Shown here piece after piece: positions 61,677 through 64,000 of a stretch of 64,000 nucleotides of DNA. The stretch's first letter is position 1. Each line of letters starts with the position of its first letter. The position numbers were made by a program, and so were the translations under genes. The notes under the pieces were generated by a model. It was not told where the DNA came from, searched no databases, and saw only the letters and a list, made by a program, of their open reading frames with translations. This stretch comes from UBA5266 sp964610025 (GTDB lineage: Bacteria > Bacteroidota > Bacteroidia > Bacteroidales > WCHB1-69), in contig CAZSTX010000003.1 of assembly GCA_964610025.1 (NCBI GenBank), forward strand, positions 22,007-86,006. The letters run 5' to 3'.

Positions 61677-64000
61677 TTATTTATGTATCGTCATTTTCTT
61701 TACTAAACGTTGACCCTCATACTCCATAGTGTAATAATAAATACCATTAGATAAAAAATCAATATCTAACGATAAGATATGATTGCCCGCAATAGATTGC
61801 ATTTCTTTTTCATATAATACCTGACCGCTAATGCTCAGTAATTTAAAACTTACCTTTCCTTCTTGTGGAATAGCATAAGGGATTAAAGTGCGAGATATAG
61901 CAGGATTAGGAATGTTTTGACCAAGATAATACCCTGTATAATCATTTTCAGAAATGCTAACTGTTGATGATATATCTAAATCAACTTCATCGGACTCGCC
62001 ACAAATATTAACTGCTTTAACACTCAATTTGCCACTACCTGCATTGTTTATTGTAAGCTCTATAGATTCAATATTGCTACTACCTGTCCAATCATTGTTA
62101 GACATGCTCCACACATAATAGTCAGCATTTTCTACAGCATCTACATAATAAGTATAATTACCAGCTGTTGTTATCGAAGCATTACCGTGAATAACAAGTG
62201 GTGCAGTAGGAATTCCTTCTACTACTTGCAAGTGTAGATTGATAATACTATCGCAATCATAGATAGTTTTGAAAGTTAAGACATAATCGCCACCCTCAGT
62301 ATAGACACTATCTCCATAAGTATAAGGCAAATCGGTATTACAAATCTTTATACTATCTACTATATTGTAAGTAGGAGTTTCATAAACTGTTAAATCTATA
62401 ATACTATCACAGCCATAGATAGAAACAAATTCTATTTGATAATCACCTGCTGCTTCTATATTACTATCTCCATACGCAAATGGAAAATCAGAATCACATA
62501 CGGTTAAAGTATCAAAATGTTGATAAGTATTATGTACATGTAAAGTAAGAGCAACAACACTATCTAAACCTAAATCTGTTTTAAAGACAACAAAATACAC
62601 TCCACTTGTATAGAAAATGCTATCTCCATATACAAAAGGCAATTCACTATCGCAAATATCTACAATATCGGAAGTACTGCAATCATGCACGTTAAAGTTA
62701 AGCGAAATAATGCTATCGCAACCTTCGGTAGATAAAAGATTAAAAATGTAATTGCCACTCAATGTAAGAACACTGTCAGCATAAGTATAAGGAACATCTC
62801 CATTACAAATATCTAACGTATCATATAATGAATAAGTAGGATAAATAGTGAGATTTAAATCAACTAAGCTATCGCAACCTTTCTCTGTTTTAAAATATAC
62901 ATTATAATTTCCAGTTACTGTAAACGTACTATCGCCATAGATAAAAGGCAATTCACTATCACAAATACTCAACGTATCAAAATAATGATATGATGGATTA
63001 ATAGTTAATGTTAAGCTTATTAAGCTATCACAACCTGTAGGTAAAGTAAAGTGGACAGGATAATTACCGAAAACAGTACCTAATATAAAAGTACTATCTC
63101 CATAATTTAATGGCAATTCGCTATCGCAGATAGTAAGCGTATCAAAATGATGATACGATGGATTGACTTTTAATGCCAAGTTTATCAAGCTATCGCAACC
63201 GTTCACTGTTTTTAAATATACATTATAATTTCCAGCCATTGTAAATATACTATCGCCATAATAATAAGGCAATTCATCTGAACAAATAGTAAGAGTGTCG
63301 CTATGATTATACGTTGGAGCTGTATAAACAGTAAGTAAAACAGCACTGTCGCATCCATAAATAGAATGGTATAACAAATGATAATTACCAACTGCATTAA
63401 AAACAGTATCACCATAAGTATAAGGTAATTCATTATTACAAATTGTTATAGTGTCACGTTTATTATAAGAAGGTCTTATATAAAACTGTGAAGTGATAGT
63501 ATCGTTTACGCTATTACTATCTAATTTAGAAATATAAGCAATAACATTACATAAGCCTGTATCTAATAAAGACAAACTATTATTCATAACAATATTTATA
63601 GCTTGCAAAGCAAGTAAATTACCTGTTGATATAATAGTATCTTTTTGATAATTGATTGCTCCCGTAATTTCTAAATGAACAGCTAAAGGAGTTACACCCA
63701 TATTTATATCCATTAAAGCTATGTTTGTAACACTCACTTCAACTGGGGTGGTAGTATTATGACAGAAATTTGCATTATTCAATGGTGCAATCAATGGGTT
63801 AACTTCTAAATCCATCACTTCTGTTTCATAAGCTCCTATAGCAGTGTTAAGCTTACGCAATTTACCATCAATATCTTTATCAACCTCTGCAAGCTTAGGT
63901 GCTGTTAAAAAAGGATGATATTCATACTTGAGTGAATGTGTTGAGTCTACGTAAATAGGTGCAATGATTACCGAATGAGAATCTTGTTGATAATTATTAG
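61677..64000 (-). CDS. Type IX secreted surface protein with eight tandem repeats, 5' end outside the window
   Basis: The frame is open to the right edge; the TTG at 63860 is internal. Visible 773 residues: an N-terminal region with NPLIAPLNNANFC and beta-rich segments, eight tandem repeats of 51-55 residues (62,220-63,467) built around DTLTICDSELPxxYGDS...GNYxVxF...GCDSLIxLxL, a further beta-sandwich-like part, and a C-terminal type A sorting domain (YYLGQNIPNPA...LLSISGQVLYEKEM...GIYYYTMEYEGQRLVKKMTIHK). The sorting domain routes it through the type IX machinery, of which SprA is a part, to the surface, where the repeats probably form an extended stalk or adhesin. Ligand unknown. Confidence 0.85.
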   Translation of the reverse strand, partial: NNYQQDSHSVIIAPIYVDSTHSLKYEYHPFLTAPKLAEVDKDIDGKLRKLNTAIGAYETEVMDLEVNPLIAPLNNANFCHNTTTPVEVSVTNIALMDINMGVTPLAVHLEITGAINYQKDTIISTGNLLALQAINIVMNNSLSLLDTGLCNVIAYISKLDSNSVNDTITSQFYIRPSYNKRDTITICNNELPYTYGDTVFNAVGNYHLLYHSIYGCDSAVLLTVYTAPTYNHSDTLTICSDELPYYYGDSIFTMAGNYNVYLKTVNGCDSLINLALKVNPSYHHFDTLTICDSELPLNYGDSTFILGTVFGNYPVHFTLPTGCDSLISLTLTINPSYHYFDTLSICDSELPFIYGDSTFTVTGNYNVYFKTEKGCDSLVDLNLTIYPTYSLYDTLDICNGDVPYTYADSVLTLSGNYIFNLLSTEGCDSIISLNFNVHDCSTSDIVDICDSELPFVYGDSIFYTSGVYFVVFKTDLGLDSVVALTLHVHNTYQHFDTLTVCDSDFPFAYGDSNIEAAGDYQIEFVSIYGCDSIIDLTVYETPTYNIVDSIKICNTDLPYTYGDSVYTEGGDYVLTFKTIYDCDSIINLHLQVVEGIPTAPLVIHGNASITTAGNYTYYVDAVENADYYVWSMSNNDWTGSSNIESIELTINNAGSGKLSVKAVNICGESDEVDLDISSTVSISENDYTGYYLGQNIPNPAISRTLIPYAIPQEGKVSFKLLSISGQVLYEKEMQSIAGNHILSLDIDFLSNGIYYYTMEYEGQRLVKKMTIHK
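62220..63467 (-). repeat. Eight protein-coding tandem repeats in the T9SS protein
   Basis: Each unit of 51-55 residues contains a D(T/S)xxIC, a YGDS and a GCDS motif; unit 3 has a three-residue insertion (GTVFGN) and unit 6 carries GLDS instead of GCDS. The units are similar but not identical, indicating old duplication with divergence. Confidence 0.85.

Noticed and set aside
63858..63860. TTG at 63860 as the start of the repeat protein
   Set aside because: The frame stays open to the window edge with plausible protein sequence, so the true start is outside.

Overview
This is a strongly AT-rich stretch of chromosome from a Bacteroidota bacterium, probably Bacteroidales-like or a near relative. 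The evidence is a SprA/Sov outer-membrane translocon at the left edge, a protein with a type A (type IX secretion) sorting domain at the right edge, GldB, LpxD, two FISUMP lipoproteins, the order tRNA-Thr/Tyr/Gly/Thr-tuf-tRNA-Trp-secE-nusG-rplKAJL-rpoBC-DUF3467, and many promoters with the Bacteroidota -7 consensus TAnnTTTG. No rRNA, CRISPR array, integrase or transposase was seen.

Layout. 1-10,260: sprA (5' end cut), rpmH, mutS2, rplM-rpsI, rpsB-tsf. 10,334-12,729: two tandem FISUMP lipoprotein genes sharing an 80-bp identical tract. 12,885-21,344: a UDG-superfamily glycosylase, a DUF1015 protein, a wzz-panC-panD operon, a lone sufD, and thiL-dacB. 21,329-25,930: an Rhs/YD-repeat toxin island lying between the convergent genes dacB and yitT. 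25,957-40,290: yitT, then the large minus-strand translation/transcription block (tRNAs, tuf, secE, nusG, ribosomal proteins, rpoB, rpoC). 40,718-44,750: an FGE/SUMF1-like protein, gldB, cdaA and an aldehyde dehydrogenase. 44,926-46,842: a type II restriction-modification pair. 47,192-53,782: purE, lpxD, a large NtrY-like histidine kinase and a phospholipase D-type synthase. 53,972-61,468: moxR-DUF58, rnr-nadD, grpE-dnaJ and the N-terminal half of transketolase. 61,677-64,000: a repeat-rich type IX secreted protein, cut by the window edge.

The most interesting region is the Rhs island. It is bounded by an exact 30-bp direct repeat (21,329-21,358 and 25,901-25,930). The left copy encodes the last residues and stop codon of dacB, so removing the island would leave dacB intact and close to yitT. 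Inside are three successive units, each beginning with the same 30-bp box. The box carries a -7 promoter element almost touching an ATG. The first unit is an Rhs core with a C-terminal toxin-like tip, interrupted by a one-base frameshift, followed by an overlapping gene for an exported protein. The second is a shorter displaced Rhs tip with a different C-terminus, followed by an overlapping small membrane protein. The third is a remnant of about 64 codons. This looks like stacked toxin-tip/immunity cassettes that each carry their own promoter; the toxin and immunity roles are inferred from layout.

The rest is mostly conserved housekeeping. A strong hairpin lies between rplL and rpoB, rpoB appears to start at TTG, and several usual partner genes (sufB/sufC, the transketolase C-terminal half, bat genes, a response regulator) are not next to their expected mates here.
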